A stretch of 64,000 nt of DNA from Paenibacillus sp. Root52 (GCF_001426865.1 NZ_LMFO01000032.1:151536-215535); one strand, 5' to 3'; counted from the first letter of the stretch, positions 50,415 through 59,337 are shown. Translations and numbers: made by a program. Notes: generated by a model from the letters alone, not told the origin.

Positions 50415-50638
50415 CCGAGTAACTATAAAAGACATTAGCCCGGGAGGAACGTTCTTCCCGGGCTATTTGCTTGGCCGCATAAGCGGACATGCCCGTACAG
50501 GCGGATGTGGAGGGCAAGCGCCAATTTTGCGCCTTACAGGACACCCGTCCATGATGCATCTGACCCCGGGGCATATCCTTTAGAGGGAACACCAATCTCG
50601 GGGAGAAGCTGAAGAGGCATCTCCTGAAGGAAGACAGG
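50415..50638 (+). other. Structured intergenic region before the CgeB-like genes
   Basis: 224 bases, GC-rich. A nearly perfect 29-base palindrome (50436-50464: TAGCCCGGGA...TCCCGGGCTA with inner GAACGTTC) opens it. Further short inverted repeats follow (GGCGCAAAATTGGCGC-like at about 50515-50540). There is no strong T-run, so it could be an attenuator, an RNA leader or an operator rather than a terminator. Confidence 0.45.
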
Positions 50639-51733
50639 GTGAAGAATGTGGCGAAGAAACGACACCGCGCGCTCAGCGAAGCGGAGGTAGCATACCGCGG
50701 CGGATATGCAGAAGGCCGCCGATTCGGCGGTTGTCAGGCCATGTTGGAGCGCGTTCAACCGGTTGAGCCAGCGAAGCGTGATATGAAGGTGCTTTATATC
50801 CCACAGGGATTCGATGCCATTGATGGAGGCATCATCGAAGCACTGCAGCAGTCTGTTCGGGAGTGTGTTGTCGGAACATCGACAACGATGCTGCAGGAAG
50901 CGAGCGAGCATCGACCTGATGTTGTGTTGGTCATGAACGGATTGCATGTATTTCCGGCAGATCACCTGGAGCAAGTGGATGGCATACGTGCACTCGGCAT
51001 TCGAACAGCCATCTGGTTCGTGGATGACCCGTACTTTACCGAAGATACGGTTCACATCTGCCAACGTTATGATGTTGTGTTTACCCATGAGGAAGCTGCG
51101 ATTCCCTTTTATCAAGCTCATGGAGCACAGAGTGTCATCTATTTACCACTTGCAGTGAATCCGGGCCTGTTCCAGCCACGACGTACCGAACCACAGCATC
51201 AATATGACATTTGTTTTATCGGTACAGGGTTCTGGAATCGAATTGCCTTGTTCGATGAACTCGCTCCATTTCTGGCTGACAAGAAGGTGTTTATTGCAGG
51301 TAGTCAATGGAATCGGCTGACTCGTTTGGATATTCTGGGTCGTTTCATCCGTGAAGGATGGCTTGATCCCGGAGCAACAGTGGACTATTACAACGGGGCT
51401 AAAATTGTTATCAATGTCCATCGAACGTGCCAGAACGGCGAGGATAATCGAAATACGCATCATCTAGAAGGTCGGTCGATCAATCCGCGCACTTACGAGA
51501 TCAATGCATGTGGCACGATGCAGATTACGGATGCGCGCAATGACCTTTCACGGTATTACCGACCAGGTTATGACATCGAAACCTTCACTACAGCAGCCGA
51601 GCTTCAGCACAAAATTAGTTATTACCTCCAGCACCACAAGGAACGGGAAGCGATCGCCTGGCGTGGGCTGCTTACAACGTTAAACCAGCATACTTTTACA
51701 CACCGTATGGCACAATTGCTGGGACATTTGTAG
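50639..51733 (+). CDS. CgeB-like glycosyltransferase with N-terminal GxxxG tag (1)
   Basis: A 364-aa protein. Residues 1-17 are basic; 19-31 are AYRGGYAEGRRFGG, the tetrad tag (Gly at 22, 26, 30). The remainder is a GT-B-like enzyme of the CgeB/DUF3880 type: TAIWFVDDPYFTEDTVHICQRYDVVFTHE, VIYLPLAVNPGLFQP, DICFIGTGFWNRIALFDEL, and the C-terminal NPRTYEINACGTMQITDARNDLSRYY with its donor-binding acidic residue. CgeB of B. subtilis acts late in sporulation on the outer spore layers. The start is GTG at 50639. Followed closely by a paralogue. Confidence 0.85.
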   Translation: MKNVAKKRHRALSEAEVAYRGGYAEGRRFGGCQAMLERVQPVEPAKRDMKVLYIPQGFDAIDGGIIEALQQSVRECVVGTSTTMLQEASEHRPDVVLVMNGLHVFPADHLEQVDGIRALGIRTAIWFVDDPYFTEDTVHICQRYDVVFTHEEAAIPFYQAHGAQSVIYLPLAVNPGLFQPRRTEPQHQYDICFIGTGFWNRIALFDELAPFLADKKVFIAGSQWNRLTRLDILGRFIREGWLDPGATVDYYNGAKIVINVHRTCQNGEDNRNTHHLEGRSINPRTYEINACGTMQITDARNDLSRYYRPGYDIETFTTAAELQHKISYYLQHHKEREAIAWRGLLTTLNQHTFTHRMAQLLGHL

Positions 51734-51841
51734 ATGTATTCTCTGTAAGCGACTGTTCCACAAGCTTGCTTGTCGACGTTTGGAGCGCATACGAGGAGAA
51801 CGATTACGGTGAAGTAATTTTATATGAGAAGGAGTGGCGGT

Positions 51842-52981
51842 ATGTCTATCAAACACAGAAAGAACAAGCAATTTCATGCGCCTGTGCTTAGTCTGGCAGA
51901 TCAGGCTCGCAAGAATGGACAGCATGCCGGATACGATGCGGGGAAGGAAGAGGGATACCTGCGTGGTCGTGCCAACTATATCGTTAATTGCGCACAGGAG
52001 CCACTGCCGTTTCGCCCCATCCACGTCCTGTACGTATCTTCAGGCAAAGGTTTCCCATATTCACCTCTTGATGAAGCCATCATGGCTACACTCCAGAGCA
52101 TGGTGTCTCAAGTCACATTAACCGATCCGCGTCAGCCTGTGTCCGAGATTGCCCTGCAATCGCGCCCTGACCTGGTACTTGTGCTGGATGGCATGGATAT
52201 TCCAATGGAGCATATTGATGCCATTCGCCAAGCCGGAATACCGACAGCGATCTGGCTTACTGATGATCCTTACTACACGGATATGACGCTTGAGACTGTA
52301 AAACATTTTGACCATATCTTCACACTGGAACTCAATTGCGTTGACCTCTATCGACAAAGCGGCTGTGCTTCTGTGCATTATCTGCCCTTTGCTGCGTTCA
52401 CGAATCATTACTTCCCGATTACAACACCTTCTCCACTACATCGCGAAGTTAGCTTTATCGGTTCGGCATACTGGAACAGGGTCTACTTCTTCAATCCAAT
52501 CATGGCACAGCTGATGACACACCAAACCGTATTTAACGGGATTTGGTGGGATCGTCTGCCTGACTATACGTCCTATGGCGAGAAAATCGAACTTGGCCGC
52601 TGGATGACTCCGCAGGAAACCAATGATGTATACAACGGCACCAAAATCGTAATTAACCTGCACCGTTCCCACGAGGATGATTCAGTGAACAATAACCATC
52701 TCAAAATTCCACCTGCTTCTCCGAATCCAAGAACATTCGAAATTTCGGCATCGGCAACCCTACAACTTACGGATGCACGTGACGATCTTGCCCGCTTCTA
52801 CAAACCAGGTGTAGAGATCGAGACGTATTCTTCTCCTCAGGAGTTGCTCGAAAAAGTTGAATATTATCTCGCCCATGAGAAAGAGCGGCGTGAAATTGCT
52901 CTTCGAGGCTTGGAACGTACACTCAAGGATCACACCTACGGCAAAAGAATCAATGAAATGCTGACCATTATCTTTCCTTAA
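51842..52981 (+). CDS. CgeB-like glycosyltransferase with N-terminal GxxxG tag (2)
   Basis: A 379-aa paralogue of the preceding enzyme. Basic residues 4-10 (KHRKNKQ) and a tetrad tag at 26-42 (Gly at 26, 30, 34, 38, 42: GQHAGYDAGKEEGYLRG). Conserved blocks: TAIWLTDDPYYTDMTLETVKHFDHIFTLE, VHYLPFAAFTNHYFP, VSFIGSAYWNRVYFFNP, KIVINLHRSHED and NPRTFEISASATLQLTDARDDLARFY. The start at 51842 is chosen because GGAGTGGCGGT lies upstream; an in-frame ATG at 51824 is earlier but without a site. Substrate unknown. Confidence 0.85.
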   Translation: MSIKHRKNKQFHAPVLSLADQARKNGQHAGYDAGKEEGYLRGRANYIVNCAQEPLPFRPIHVLYVSSGKGFPYSPLDEAIMATLQSMVSQVTLTDPRQPVSEIALQSRPDLVLVLDGMDIPMEHIDAIRQAGIPTAIWLTDDPYYTDMTLETVKHFDHIFTLELNCVDLYRQSGCASVHYLPFAAFTNHYFPITTPSPLHREVSFIGSAYWNRVYFFNPIMAQLMTHQTVFNGIWWDRLPDYTSYGEKIELGRWMTPQETNDVYNGTKIVINLHRSHEDDSVNNNHLKIPPASPNPRTFEISASATLQLTDARDDLARFYKPGVEIETYSSPQELLEKVEYYLAHEKERREIALRGLERTLKDHTYGKRINEMLTIIFP

Positions 52982-53044
52982 CTTTATAGCCGGAAGGAGG
53001 TGTGCACAGAACCCGTATGCTCGCATACGGCGCTCCGTGCGGCT

Positions 53045-54676
53045 ATGGCAACTAAACCTAAACTAATGTTGTTTTCCCATGTGTGTAATACCCGCAGTAT
53101 TACTGGGGCGGAGAAGCTGTTACTGCATTTTATAAGGGAAATGGGTGCGATCTTCGACTGTGTGCTGGTCGTTCCTCAGGAAGGGAAGCTTGCAGGGCTT
53201 GCACGGAGATTCGATATACCGGTCAAGGTTTGTTTTCTTCCAATGCTGCATGGTGTTTATACCCCTTATCATGGCATCGCAAACGATACAGAGCAGCTTC
53301 GTCAAAGCCCAGCTTATCAGGAGGCGCTCTCCCTATTAAGGGAGTCGGCGCCTGACCTGGTGCTGACCAATACGTGTGTGAATGTCATGCCTGCGGTCGC
53401 TGCTAAATCACTGCAAATTCCGGTCATCTGGAAAATCACCGAAATCATACAGTTCACTGAACACATCAACGAGGCTGTGCAGATGATTGGTCGGTATTCG
53501 GACTGGATCATTGGTATATCTGAAACAGCAGGAGCTCCGTTTAAACAAGCGGGAATGGGCGACAAGCTGACCATCTTACCACCAACATGGGATCCGGGTT
53601 TACCTGATCCTGATCGCTGGCTGCATTTGCGAGAGCGAAAGCGGAAGGAACTTGGGATAAAGCCTTTCCAGAGCTGCATGGGTTACATTTCTTCTTTTAT
53701 CTATGATGCCAAGGGACTAAAACCTTTTGTAGAAATGGCGTTGCAATTGTGTGAAACCCATTCTCGTGCCCGATTTTGGATCATCGGTACCCCATCAGAC
53801 AAAAAGTACTATGACGAATGCGTGACCCAGGTCAAAAAGTCAGGCTATTATCGAAGATTCACCTTTACCACATTTGAGGAAAATGTATCGCTGGCCTATA
53901 CAGCTATGGATATCGTAGTCATTCCGAGCATGGTCAAAGAGGGCTTTGGCATGACTGCCCTAGAGGGGATGTATTTTGCCAAACCAGTTATCGCATTTGC
54001 CCAAGGTGGTTTAGCCGAATTACTGGAGACGGTAGGAAGTGGAGAGTTTCTGGCTCCACCTGGAGACAGCAAAGCACTTACCGTCATGGCAACGAAACTG
54101 CTGAATGATTCAGAGCTTGCTTCCGATGTGGCTTGGCGCAACCGGACAGAAGCGGAACGATTGTATGGCATCGCAACCTATAGGACTGAGATGCATACGA
54201 TGGTGACACAGTGGCTTAAACGTTTTCCTGCATGGTTCCCCTACATTCAGCCTCCGAACGGGCCGGTATACGCATGGGGAGAAGGAGAGTTGCGCACTGT
54301 GCTGATGATGAGACCGGATGCGGTTCGAGCATGTTTATTTCCACTCTCTGTGATCCATACCTTGCCGCTCTCGTCACTGCCTCCACTGACAGTTGGATCT
54401 CATGAACCTATACAGAGAACTGCAGAGCATGAAGTTCTACGAACGAGAAAAAGAAAAACAACCCGGCATCGAACAGGCCGCAGTCTACGACAGACTCTAG
54501 AGCATTCTAGGGTGCGGGATGCCTCCAAACGCAGCAAAGGATCGGGCAAACGCAAAACCAAGCTGGGTCAGAAGAAGAAGCATAGCTCGCACAAAAAATC
54601 ATCGGCTGTTCGCAAACGTGGGCTTACCAAGGCAAGGGGGAGCCGGGTTCGCCGTAGCATGTCGAATACACGATGA
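53045..54676 (+). CDS. GT4 glycosyltransferase with long basic C-terminal tail
   Basis: A 543-aa protein. A GT-B fold spans about residues 1-400: FSHVCNTRSITGAEKLLLHFIREMG (N-terminal), LTNTCVNVMPAVAAKSLQIPVIWKITEI, and the GT4 donor motif MVKEGFGMTALEGMYFAKPVIAFAQGGLAELL with the E-x7-E pattern. The last 90 residues are mainly Lys, Arg, Ser (TRKRKTTRHRTGRS..., KRSKGSGKRKTKLGQKKK). The start is uncertain: GTG at 53000 overlaps its own AGGAGG, so the ATG at 53045 is chosen. A hairpin (CCGTATGC-TC-GCATACGG, 53013-53030) lies between the ribosome site and this ATG. Overlaps no known acceptor pathway. Confidence 0.82.
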   Translation: MATKPKLMLFSHVCNTRSITGAEKLLLHFIREMGAIFDCVLVVPQEGKLAGLARRFDIPVKVCFLPMLHGVYTPYHGIANDTEQLRQSPAYQEALSLLRESAPDLVLTNTCVNVMPAVAAKSLQIPVIWKITEIIQFTEHINEAVQMIGRYSDWIIGISETAGAPFKQAGMGDKLTILPPTWDPGLPDPDRWLHLRERKRKELGIKPFQSCMGYISSFIYDAKGLKPFVEMALQLCETHSRARFWIIGTPSDKKYYDECVTQVKKSGYYRRFTFTTFEENVSLAYTAMDIVVIPSMVKEGFGMTALEGMYFAKPVIAFAQGGLAELLETVGSGEFLAPPGDSKALTVMATKLLNDSELASDVAWRNRTEAERLYGIATYRTEMHTMVTQWLKRFPAWFPYIQPPNGPVYAWGEGELRTVLMMRPDAVRACLFPLSVIHTLPLSSLPPLTVGSHEPIQRTAEHEVLRTRKRKTTRHRTGRSLRQTLEHSRVRDASKRSKGSGKRKTKLGQKKKHSSHKKSSAVRKRGLTKARGSRVRRSMSNTR

Positions 54677-54690
54677 AGGCAGGGATTACG

Positions 54691-55782
54691 ATGAAGATCA
54701 TGACTGTGCTGGGCACGAGACCTGAGATTATTCGGCTCAGCCTAATCATCTCTAAGCTGGATCAGTACGCATCGAAGCACATTCTAGTGCACACAGGACA
54801 GAACTTTACAGAAAGTCTGAGTGGTCTCTTTTTCAAAGAGATGGGTCTGCGTGCTCCAGACTATGTGCTTCAGGATGAGGCGGCCTCCCTAGGTCGCCAG
54901 TTATCCTCCATGTTTACTCAGATGGAAGATTTATTACTGCAAGAAAAGCCAGATAAAGTGCTGCTGCTTGGTGACACCAATAGTGCGCTCTGTGCTGTAT
55001 TAGCAGAACGTATGGGGATTCCCGTCATTCATATGGAGGCCGGCAACCGCTGCTTCGATCTGGATGTACCAGAGGAGAAAAATCGCCGCGTCATTGATGC
55101 GATATCCACAATAAATATGCCTTATACCGAACAGAGCAAAAAACATCTGGTCAGTGAAGGCGTGCCCAGTCGGCGAATCGTGCTGACAGGCAATCCGATC
55201 TATGAAGTGATGCAACATTATAAAGCACAGGTAGATGCCAGTAAAATTTTGCGAAAATTAAAGCTGAAGTCTGGACAATATTTTCTTGTTACAGCACACC
55301 GAGCTGAGAATGTAGATCATCCACCGCACTTATTGGAAATTATGAAGGGCTTGAATCATGTTGCTGAAGCACATGGCCTCCGGGTGATCTGTAGTATCCA
55401 TCCACGAACTGCCATTCGGATTGCAGAGCATCTGCAGTTGGAGATGAATTCATTAGTGGAATTTCATGAGCCGTTCGGATTCTTCGACTTCGTGATGTTG
55501 GAACGTCATGCCCGACTCGCACTTACGGATAGCGGTACTGTGCAAGAGGAGTGCTGCATTATGGGGGTTCCCACAGTAACGATGCGACGGACGACAGAAC
55601 GTCCAGAGACGGTGGACTGTGGTAGCAATGTGGTGTCTGGGCTAGATGCTGCTCGCATTGCAGACTGTGTGAAGGTGATGACGGAACTATCCAATGATTG
55701 GGAGTGCCCGCAAGGTTACAAGGCTACGGATGTATCCAGTAAAGTGGTCAAATTTCTGCTTGGAGGGAAAATGCATGTTTGA
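54691..55782 (+). CDS. UDP-N-acetylglucosamine 2-epimerase family enzyme
   Basis: A 363-aa nonhydrolysing 2-epimerase of the WecB/CapG/FnlC family: IMTVLGTRPEIIRLSLIISKLD, LVHTGQNFTESLSGLFF, VLLLGDTNSALCAVLAERMGIPVIHMEAGNRCFDLDVPEEKNRRVIDAIS, VTAHRAENVDHP, LTDSGTVQEECCIMGVPTVTMRRTTERPETVDCGSNVV. With the two genes that follow, it fits the last step of a UDP-N-acetyl-6-deoxy-L-hexosamine pathway (FnlC/WbvD role), rather than ordinary ManNAc synthesis. The start at 54691 follows AGGGATTACG; it overlaps nothing but lies 14 bases after the GT4 stop. Confidence 0.9.
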   Translation: MKIMTVLGTRPEIIRLSLIISKLDQYASKHILVHTGQNFTESLSGLFFKEMGLRAPDYVLQDEAASLGRQLSSMFTQMEDLLLQEKPDKVLLLGDTNSALCAVLAERMGIPVIHMEAGNRCFDLDVPEEKNRRVIDAISTINMPYTEQSKKHLVSEGVPSRRIVLTGNPIYEVMQHYKAQVDASKILRKLKLKSGQYFLVTAHRAENVDHPPHLLEIMKGLNHVAEAHGLRVICSIHPRTAIRIAEHLQLEMNSLVEFHEPFGFFDFVMLERHARLALTDSGTVQEECCIMGVPTVTMRRTTERPETVDCGSNVVSGLDAARIADCVKVMTELSNDWECPQGYKATDVSSKVVKFLLGGKMHV

Positions 55783-56761
55783 AAATAAGCGTATACTCGT
55801 GACTGGCGGCACTGGATCATGGGGTTATGAACTTGTGGCTCAACTGCTGCCTCAGCAACCCAAAGAAATTATCGTGTACTCACGTAATGAATCAAGCCAA
55901 GTGGCGATGAGCCGTGATTTTGAAGATTCTCGTCTGCATTTCCGCATCGGTGATATTCGGGACAAAGAAGCACTAACTGCGGCATGCCAGCAGGTGGACT
56001 ATGTATTTCACTTAGCTGCACTCAAGCATGTTCCAGTATGTGAGGATCAGCCGTATGAAGCGCTGAAAACCAATGTGATCGGCACCCAAAATGTAATTGA
56101 AGCGGCCATTGAGAATAAGGTGGAAAAAGTCATATATATTTCAACCGACAAGGCAGCCAATCCGTCGAACTTCTATGGAATGACGAAGGCGATCGGTGAG
56201 AAGTTAATCGTATACGCTAATCTGTTGCACAGCAATACACGTTTTGTCACAGTACGGGGAGGCAACGTGCTTGGCACCAATGGGAGCGTTGTTCATCTGT
56301 TCAAGAACCAGATCCGTCAAAAGGGTCAAGTATCGATTACCGATATGAACATGACACGTTTCTTCCTGACCCTGAAGGATGCGATCACGTTATTGTTCAA
56401 GGCTTCGGTGGAAAGCGTTGGTGGCGAAATATTTGTCATGACGATGCCAACCTGCAAAATTGTGGATCTCGCTGAAGTGCTGATTGAAGATTCAGGTGTT
56501 GAGAATGTTGGCATTGTAGAGCGTGGCACCCGCCCAGGTGAGAAAATTCATGAAATTCTGATGAGTGAGTTCGAAAGTATGACTACGGTTGTCTACGACG
56601 AGCAGTATTTGGTTATTTTACCTACGCTCGGTATTCCAGGACTCAAAGAGCATTACACGAACTGCCCGCCAGTCTCCTTCAGTAGTTTTAGTTCCGAACA
56701 TCAATTGATGACAAAAGAGGAGATTCGTGAAATCCTCAAGCGCGGAGGATTCTTGTCATGA
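55775..56761 (+). CDS. UDP-GlcNAc 4,6-dehydratase (CapE/FnlA-like, SDR)
   Basis: A 328-aa short-chain dehydrogenase/reductase of the CapD/CapE/PseB group. RILVTGGTGSWGYELVAQLL binds NAD(P); catalytic region ISTDKAANPSNFYGMTKAIGEK has Y-x3-K; DYVFHLAALKHVPVCEDQPYEALKTNVIGTQNVIEAA and RGGNVLGTNGSVV are family segments; RPGEKIHEILMSEFE is typical of CapE/FnlA. It overlaps the 2-epimerase gene by 8 bases and the next gene by 4. The start at 55775 follows GGAGGGAAAATGC. Confidence 0.9.
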   Translation: MFENKRILVTGGTGSWGYELVAQLLPQQPKEIIVYSRNESSQVAMSRDFEDSRLHFRIGDIRDKEALTAACQQVDYVFHLAALKHVPVCEDQPYEALKTNVIGTQNVIEAAIENKVEKVIYISTDKAANPSNFYGMTKAIGEKLIVYANLLHSNTRFVTVRGGNVLGTNGSVVHLFKNQIRQKGQVSITDMNMTRFFLTLKDAITLLFKASVESVGGEIFVMTMPTCKIVDLAEVLIEDSGVENVGIVERGTRPGEKIHEILMSEFESMTTVVYDEQYLVILPTLGIPGLKEHYTNCPPVSFSSFSSEHQLMTKEEIREILKRGGFLS

Positions 56762-57585
56762 AGTTGCTGATACTTGGGGGGAACGGAATGGCCGGCCATG
56801 TAATGGTCGACTATTTCCGCCGTCAAGGTGTGCACAGCGTGTTTTACACAACCCGGGATGCTTCTGATCCGAATGGACTGTTACTGGATGTGAACGATAG
56901 TTTCATGGTGGATCGTTTGGTGGAAGCTGTGCACCCTGATGTGATTGTGAACGCTGTGGGTGTATTGAATAGTTTCGCGGATGTAGACAAAATCAATGCT
57001 TATCATATCAATGGTTTTCTTCCACATCGTCTGCGCCGGGTCGCAGATACCATCGGAGCACGGCTCATCCATATCAGCACAGACTGTGTGTTCAGTGGAG
57101 ACCGTGGAGGTTATACCGAGTCGGATGTTACGGATGGCACCTCTGCTTATGCAGTCACGAAGGCATTGGGTGAAATTCAAGACCCGGGACACCTGACCAT
57201 CCGTACGTCCATTATTGGTCCCGAAATCCGGAAGGGCGGCATTGGATTAATGAACTGGTTCATGTCCAGCGCAGGGGAGGTTGGTGGATATACCCGTGTG
57301 TTATGGAACGGGGTCACTACTCTTGAGCTGGCCAAATGGGTGGATCATTATCTAGCCTCTCCTGTCAGTGGATTGATCCATCTTGCCCATCCGCATCCAC
57401 TAAGCAAGCATGATCTGCTCGTGTTATTTCAGCAGATATGGAACAAACAGGATGTCGTCATTGTCCCTGATGATCGCATGGTGCAGGATCGGACACTTGT
57501 ATCAACACGCGTGGATGTGAAGACAGACCTTCCGGATTATTCTACGATGCTGAAGGAGCTGGCATTATGGATGGAGCAGAGCTAA
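56758..57585 (+). CDS. RmlD-like nucleotide-sugar reductase (SDR)
   Basis: A 275-aa reductase: LLILGGNGMAGHVMVDYFRRQG (NADPH loop), DVIVNAVGVLNSFADVDKINAYHINGFLPHRLRRVA, LIHISTDCVFSGDRGGYTESDVTDGTSAYAVTKALGE (catalytic S, Y-x3-K). Resembles RmlD and the WbvR/FnlB/CapF reductases that finish the 6-deoxyhexosamine pathway. It lacks the extra C-terminal cupin domain of CapF (about 370 aa), which points to an RmlD-type such as WbvR. Overlaps both neighbours. Product could be UDP-L-RhaNAc, FucNAc or QuiNAc; not decided by sequence. Confidence 0.85.
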   Translation: MKLLILGGNGMAGHVMVDYFRRQGVHSVFYTTRDASDPNGLLLDVNDSFMVDRLVEAVHPDVIVNAVGVLNSFADVDKINAYHINGFLPHRLRRVADTIGARLIHISTDCVFSGDRGGYTESDVTDGTSAYAVTKALGEIQDPGHLTIRTSIIGPEIRKGGIGLMNWFMSSAGEVGGYTRVLWNGVTTLELAKWVDHYLASPVSGLIHLAHPHPLSKHDLLVLFQQIWNKQDVVIVPDDRMVQDRTLVSTRVDVKTDLPDYSTMLKELALWMEQS

Positions 57586-58508
57586 CAGGCAAGAAGGTGC
57601 TCATTACAGGTGCCTCAGGTTTTACAGGGCGACATGCCGTTGAATTTTTTCAGTCAGCTGGTGCAGTGGTCGTTGCCGTGGTCAGGCGTGAGTATGTTTA
57701 TGCATTTCCTGAGGGCACACATGTCCATGTCTGCGACCTGAATGACAAAACGCAAGTGCGTCAATTAATCGACGAGGTGCGGCCTGACTATGTGCTGCAT
57801 CTCGCAGGTAAAAATTCCGTACCGGATTCATGGTCTGATCCGTTGCTTGTGCTGGAGACCAATGTGATGGCTGTGCTGTATCTGCTGGATGCACTGCGCA
57901 GCTGTCCTGCTGCCAGAACGGTCATTGTTGGTTCGCGGCTAAAGTACACCCCAGAACCCGGCAAAATCCCGCAGCCGCCACACCCATACAGTCTTAGCAA
58001 AGCTCTGGAGGAGATGGTGACCCTGTCGTGGATGTCTCTATTTGGTCAGCAGATCATGGTGGCTGAACCGGGCAACCTGATTGGTGCTGGCCCCTCCACA
58101 GGAATCTGCTCGTTGCTTGCGCGTCATATTGTCGCCTGTGAGCAGAAGGGTAAGACAGAGGCCTTCCGTCTCTCAGGTCGGGAGAATACCCGTGATTTTC
58201 TGGATGTACGTGATGCGGTGCGAGCCTATGCTACATTGTTAGTCCACGGAACGACGGGTACAGTCTACCCTGTTGTCTCTGGTACGGAGCGCAGCTTGGG
58301 TGAGATCGCGGATACATTGTTGTCGATGACGAGTGCAAATGTACCTGTGCGCTGGGATGGAGCAACCTCAGGCCCAGACGGAGCTGGGGAAGAAGAACAA
58401 TTGTCGTTGCTGCGCAAACTGGGCTGGCAGCCGCTCATTCCGTTTGCACAATCCCTTCAGGATATTCTAAATGATGTTCGTATCCAGCAAGGGAGGGGAA
58501 CGGATTGA
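57567..58508 (+). CDS. NAD-dependent epimerase/dehydratase (extended SDR, GMD/RMD-like)
   Basis: A 313-aa extended SDR: VLITGASGFTGRHAVEFF, PDYVLHLAGKNSVPDSWSDPLLVLETNVMAVLYLLDAL, IVGSRLKYTP, then PHPYSLSKALEEMV (Y-x3-K) and NTRDFLDVRDAVRAYATLL. This pattern is near GDP-mannose 4,6-dehydratase and GDP-4-keto-6-deoxy-mannose reductase. The catalytic Ser/Thr seems to be in IVGSRL. The exact substrate is open. Overlaps the reductase gene by 19 bases with GGAG inside the latter; four-base overlap with the next GT2. Confidence 0.85.
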   Translation: MDGAELTGKKVLITGASGFTGRHAVEFFQSAGAVVVAVVRREYVYAFPEGTHVHVCDLNDKTQVRQLIDEVRPDYVLHLAGKNSVPDSWSDPLLVLETNVMAVLYLLDALRSCPAARTVIVGSRLKYTPEPGKIPQPPHPYSLSKALEEMVTLSWMSLFGQQIMVAEPGNLIGAGPSTGICSLLARHIVACEQKGKTEAFRLSGRENTRDFLDVRDAVRAYATLLVHGTTGTVYPVVSGTERSLGEIADTLLSMTSANVPVRWDGATSGPDGAGEEEQLSLLRKLGWQPLIPFAQSLQDILNDVRIQQGRGTD

Positions 58509-59221
58509 ACCCGAAGGTATCTATTGTTATTCCGTTCTACAATTGTCCTTATGTGCCTCAGGCGATTCAAAGTGCCTTGAATCAGACATACGCTGAGACC
58601 GAGATCATTGTTGTCGACGATGGTTCGACGCAGTACTCCCATCTACTACATCCTTATCTTCCTTATATTAATGTGCTTGGCAAAAGTAATGGAGGAACAG
58701 CGTCTGCACTGAATCACGGTATACGCCATGCATCCGGGGAGTATGTTGCTTGGCTCAGTTCAGATGATCTGTTTTATCCAGACAAAATCCGGCAACAGGT
58801 TCAGTTTATGCTAGAGCAGCAAGCGTTGGTTTCTCATACTAATTTTCACTATATTAATGAGCATGCTGCTGTGACCAAATTGAATGGCGGAGCAGAGCCG
58901 ATGGCTCCTGTGGATTGGTTGCGTAGGTTCGTGAACGGTAATCCGGTAAATGGCTGTACAGTAATGATTCGTAAAGATCTGTTCGGAGCCGTTGGTCTCT
59001 TCGATGAATATTTGCCGTACACTCACGATCTGGATCTCTGGTTGCGGATTCTGCTGAACGGACATCACTTCCCGTATTTGAACGAGCCGCATACCGCCTA
59101 TCGCTGGCATGAGGGTATGGGATCCATGAGACACGCTACAGTTATTGGGCAAGAAGCCTCTATGGTATGGTTGCGATATCGTGATCCGCTGTTGCAGCGA
59201 ATCGCGAGCATGGGGAGATAG
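58505..59221 (+). CDS. Glycosyltransferase family 2 protein (paralogue 1)
   Basis: A 238-aa GT2 enzyme: NPKVSIVIPFYNCPYVPQAIQSALNQTY, EIIVVDDGSTQYS, YVAWLSSDDLFYPDKI (S-D-D metal site), NGCTVMIRKDLFGAVGLFDEYLPYTHDLDLWLRIL. The start is TTG (58505) preceded by GGGAGGGGAACGGA. It shares its whole length and the DDGSTQY motif with the gene at 62011-62727; the arabinanase lies between them. Confidence 0.9.
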   Translation: MNPKVSIVIPFYNCPYVPQAIQSALNQTYAETEIIVVDDGSTQYSHLLHPYLPYINVLGKSNGGTASALNHGIRHASGEYVAWLSSDDLFYPDKIRQQVQFMLEQQALVSHTNFHYINEHAAVTKLNGGAEPMAPVDWLRRFVNGNPVNGCTVMIRKDLFGAVGLFDEYLPYTHDLDLWLRILLNGHHFPYLNEPHTAYRWHEGMGSMRHATVIGQEASMVWLRYRDPLLQRIASMGR

Positions 59222-59337
59222 GGATAGCTGAGGAGTAACTTACGGAAGATATGAGATGGTATATCAGCCAGATGTTAGCTCTAAGTCTGTGTTTCTGTTT
59301 AAAAAAGAAATTGTCTTGCTGGCTCTAATACTCAGAC

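Noticed and set aside
53000..53044. GTG start at 53000 for the GT4 gene
   Set aside because: The GTG overlaps its own AGGAGG, which leaves no spacing; the ATG at 53045 is kept, though the distance to the ribosome site is long.
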